Below, piece by piece: positions 61,101-64,000 of a stretch of DNA of 64,000 nt. The notes under the pieces are model-generated. The model saw nothing but the letters and a program-made list of their open reading frames with translations. It did no database searches and was not told where the DNA came from. This DNA comes from Albifimbria verrucaria (Eukaryota; Ascomycota; Sordariomycetes; Hypocreales; Stachybotryaceae). Each line of letters opens with the position of its first letter. Position 1 is the stretch's first letter. Position numbers and translations under genes: made by a program. The DNA lies in assembly GCA_020081605.1 (NCBI GenBank), contig JAHREC010000007.1, forward strand, positions 434,001-498,000. The letters run 5' to 3'.

Positions 61101-64000
61101 TTAATTTTAATATTATTAAATTAAAATTAATTTATATTTTTTAAAATAATTATAATTATATTAAAAAAATTTATTAATTAATTTTATTATAAATTAAATT
61201 ATTTTAATTAAAAAAATTAATAAAATTATTAAAAATTTAATTAAAATTAAATATTTAAAATAATTTATTATTAAAATAAAAATAATATTATAAAAATAAA
61301 TAAGAATATTAAATAAAGAATATTATATTAAATTAAAAATTAATATAATTTAAAATAAAATATAAATAAAATAAAAAATAATAAAAAAAATATTATTTAA
61401 ATTTATTAAAAATAAAAATAATATAAATAATTAAAAATTTATTTAATTAAAAAAAAAATCTTTAATCTTAAAAAAAAAAAATAATTAAAGAATATTTTTA
61501 AAAAATATAAAAATATAAAAATTATTTTAAAAAGAATTTAAAATAAAATTATTAAAATATATAAAATAAAATTATAAAATTTAAATTATTAATAAAAAAA
61601 TATATTTTTAAAAATATATAATTTTAATATTAAGAAATTTAAAAAACTTAAGATTTATTTTAATAAAAATCTTTAAAAAGAATATATATAATTTTTAAAA
61701 TTTTTAATAGAATATTCTATAATATTTATATTAAAAAAAATAAAAAATTTAAATTAATAATAAATTATAAATAATTAAATATAATTATTATTAAAAATTA
61801 AATATTATTATTATTAATTATAAAAATAAAAATTATTTATATAAAAAAATTAATTTATAATTTTAAATTTAAAAAAATATATAATTTAATTTAAATAAAA
61901 AAATAAAAAATAAAAAACTATCTTTTAAATAAAATTTAAATTATTTAAATATTTTATAATATTTTTAAATTTATAAATATATTAATAATATTTTAATAAA
62001 TAATTAATTATATTTTATAAAATTATATTAATAAGTTTATTATAATATATTTTAATAATATTTTAATATTCTTTAAAAATAAAATTAAATATAAAAAATA
62101 TATATATTAAATTCTTTAAATATTATAAAATATTAAATTATTAATTAAATTTAATAAAAATAAATTCTATATATAAAAAATAAATTTTCTTAAATATATA
62201 ATTAAATTAAATAAAATTTAAATAAAAAAAAAAAAATTATAATAATATTAAAATAAAAGATATTTAAGAATATTAAGGATATATAAAGTTTTTTTAAATT
62301 TATTAATTATTATTAATAATTTATTAAAGATTTTAAAAAATTATTAAATTTTTTATAAATTTAATTAAAAAAATAAAAATTTTAAATTTAAAAAAAAAAA
62401 AAAAATTTTTAAATAAACTAAATAATATATATTATTTAAATTAATTTTAATAATATTTAATCTTAAATTATTAATAAAATTAAAAATAAATATATTAAAT
62501 TTTATATTAAAAATAATAATAAAATAATATAATAAAAAAAAATATTATATTTTATTATATTTTAATTAAAGAAACTTAATAAATTATTATTATATTATTT
62601 TATTTATAATAAAAATTTATAATTATTATTAAAAATTTTAAAGAATTTAAATATTATTTTATAAAAAATAAATATAGAATTAAAATCTATATAAACTATA
62701 AAAATATTTTTTATTTTATAATAATATAAACCTTAAATATATATAATAAATAAAATATATAAAAATATTAAGTTTATTTAATTATAAAATTATTTATTAA
62801 AAAAATTAAAAATAATAAAATTAATATATTAAGCTATAAATTAAAATATAAATAAAAATATTTATAATAATAATATAAATCTTTATTATAAATTTTAAGG
62901 AAAAAATAATTTAAAAATAATAATTTAATTATATATATATTAAAAAATTAAAAAAAATTAATAAATAATATTATAAATATATAAATATAAATTATAAAAT
63001 CTAAGGATATTATTAATATAAAAAGAATTAATAATTTTATTTATAAATATAAAAAAAAATATAAATATTTAATAAAATAATAATAATAATTATTTAAAAA
63101 TATTATAATTATTCTTTAATAAGATATTTAAAAATAAAAAAATTTATAAATAAATTAATAAGTTTTATAATATATTAAAATTATAATAATATATAAAAGA
63201 ATATATTAAGAATTATAATATATATAATAAAGCTAAATTAATATAATATAAATTATATAAATATTTAAAATTATTATTAATATTTAAATATTTATAAAAA
63301 TTAATTTTATAGGATTTTATAATAAAGTTATTTAAATTTAAAGAATTAAAAATAAAGAATAATTATAATAATATTTTTATTATTATAAATAAATTTATAA
63401 AATTTATATATTTTATTTTATATAATAAAATAATAAATATTAAAAATATAATATATTATTTTTTAAATATATAATATCTTAGAATAAATTATTAAATAAA
63501 ATTATTTTTAATAAAAAATTAATATTTATTTTAAAATTTTAATAAGAATTAATAATATAATTAAGAATAAAAAATAAGCTTAATATTATTTATTATTTAT
63601 AAATAAATAAATAAATAAAAAAATAAATTAAATATTAAAATAATATTTATAATATTTTATAAATTATAAATAAAATAATTAAATAAAATAATTATTAATT
63701 ATATAAATAGCTTATAATTTAAATAAATTAAAAATTATAAAATAAATATTATATTATATAAATAAAGAATTTAAATTATTATTTAATAAAAAATTATTAT
63801 TAAAATTAGAATATAAAAAAGAATAATTAAAATAAATAAAATAAAAAAATTATATAATATATTATATAAAGAAATTTTATTTATATAATAAAAAATAAAG
63901 ATATTTTATAATAGGAAAAAATTAAAAAAATTAACTTTTTAAGAAAAAGATATAATCTATATATATTATATAAATATTAAAACTATAAAATTTAATAATA

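Larger units (their letters stand above)
56271..64000. repeat. Extremely AT-rich, RIP-saturated repeat block (runs off the window)
   Basis: From about 56271 the sequence becomes almost entirely A and T, apart from a milder stretch at about 56690-57060. Past 58140 every C I see is followed by T or C and every G is preceded by A or G: CpA/TpG and CpG are essentially gone (isolated TG near 60828 and 60919). That is what exhaustive RIP (CpA to TpA on both strands) leaves behind. No coding frame survives. Two long direct repeats at its start show it is repeat-derived; residual codon-like strings suggest old retrotransposon DNA, but the element cannot be named. It could be a subtelomeric or dispersed AT block, or the edge of a centromere. 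Confidence 0.9.

Noticed and set aside
58140..64000. AT block as mitochondrial DNA
   Set aside because: No mitochondrial gene, rRNA or tRNA is visible, and the strict CpA/CpG loss is a RIP pattern, not a mitochondrial one.

Overview
The window is nuclear DNA of a filamentous ascomycete (Pezizomycotina). Evidence: genes with one to five short introns carrying GTRAGT-type donors and CTAAC/TTAAC branch sites; Zn(II)2Cys6 regulators; AA9 polysaccharide monooxygenases; a CDH-like flavoenzyme; fungal-type P450, ferric reductase and Nha1 genes; and a long block of DNA with the signature of repeat-induced point mutation (RIP). The secreted plant-polymer enzymes and small cysteine-rich secreted proteins suggest a plant-associated species. 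I cannot name the genus.

Layout. 1-14 kb: end of a secreted beta-helix protein, a ferric reductase, a tiny cysteine-rich secreted peptide, an AA9 enzyme and a plasma-membrane Na+/H+ antiporter. 14-25 kb: an MFS transporter, a possible unidentified gene, an 8-cysteine secreted protein, an NmrA-like oxidoreductase, a metallo-beta-lactamase-fold hydrolase, a second AA9 enzyme and an AAC(3)-type acetyltransferase. 27-35 kb: a Zn2Cys6 regulator, a secreted CDH-like GMC oxidoreductase and a GH32 beta-fructofuranosidase. 37-49 kb: a multi-pass membrane protein, a short-chain dehydrogenase, a P450, a secreted (possibly GPI-anchored) aspartic protease and a second Zn2Cys6 regulator. 50-54.4 kb: an ankyrin-type protein, a nitroreductase and an intact three-exon gene for a 101-residue secreted four-cysteine protein. 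From about 56.27 kb to the end the sequence is almost pure A+T, gene-free, and contains a head-to-tail repeat of about 605 bp whose copies differ by RIP-type transitions.

Theme: most products act outside the cell or at its surface. Two AA9 enzymes and a CDH-like dehydrogenase form a plausible oxidative polysaccharide-degrading set. GH32 releases hexoses from sucrose or fructans. The aspartic protease and three small cysteine-rich proteins fit host or substrate interaction.

Major caveat: about fourteen otherwise well-conserved genes are interrupted by one-base shifts, often in homopolymers, without accompanying RIP-type nonsense changes. I read most of these as uncorrected indels in a long-read assembly rather than true pseudogenes, and I give gene spans bridging them. 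Intact genes are AA9 no. 2, the 8-Cys protein, AAC(3), the P450, the nitroreductase and the 101-residue secreted protein.
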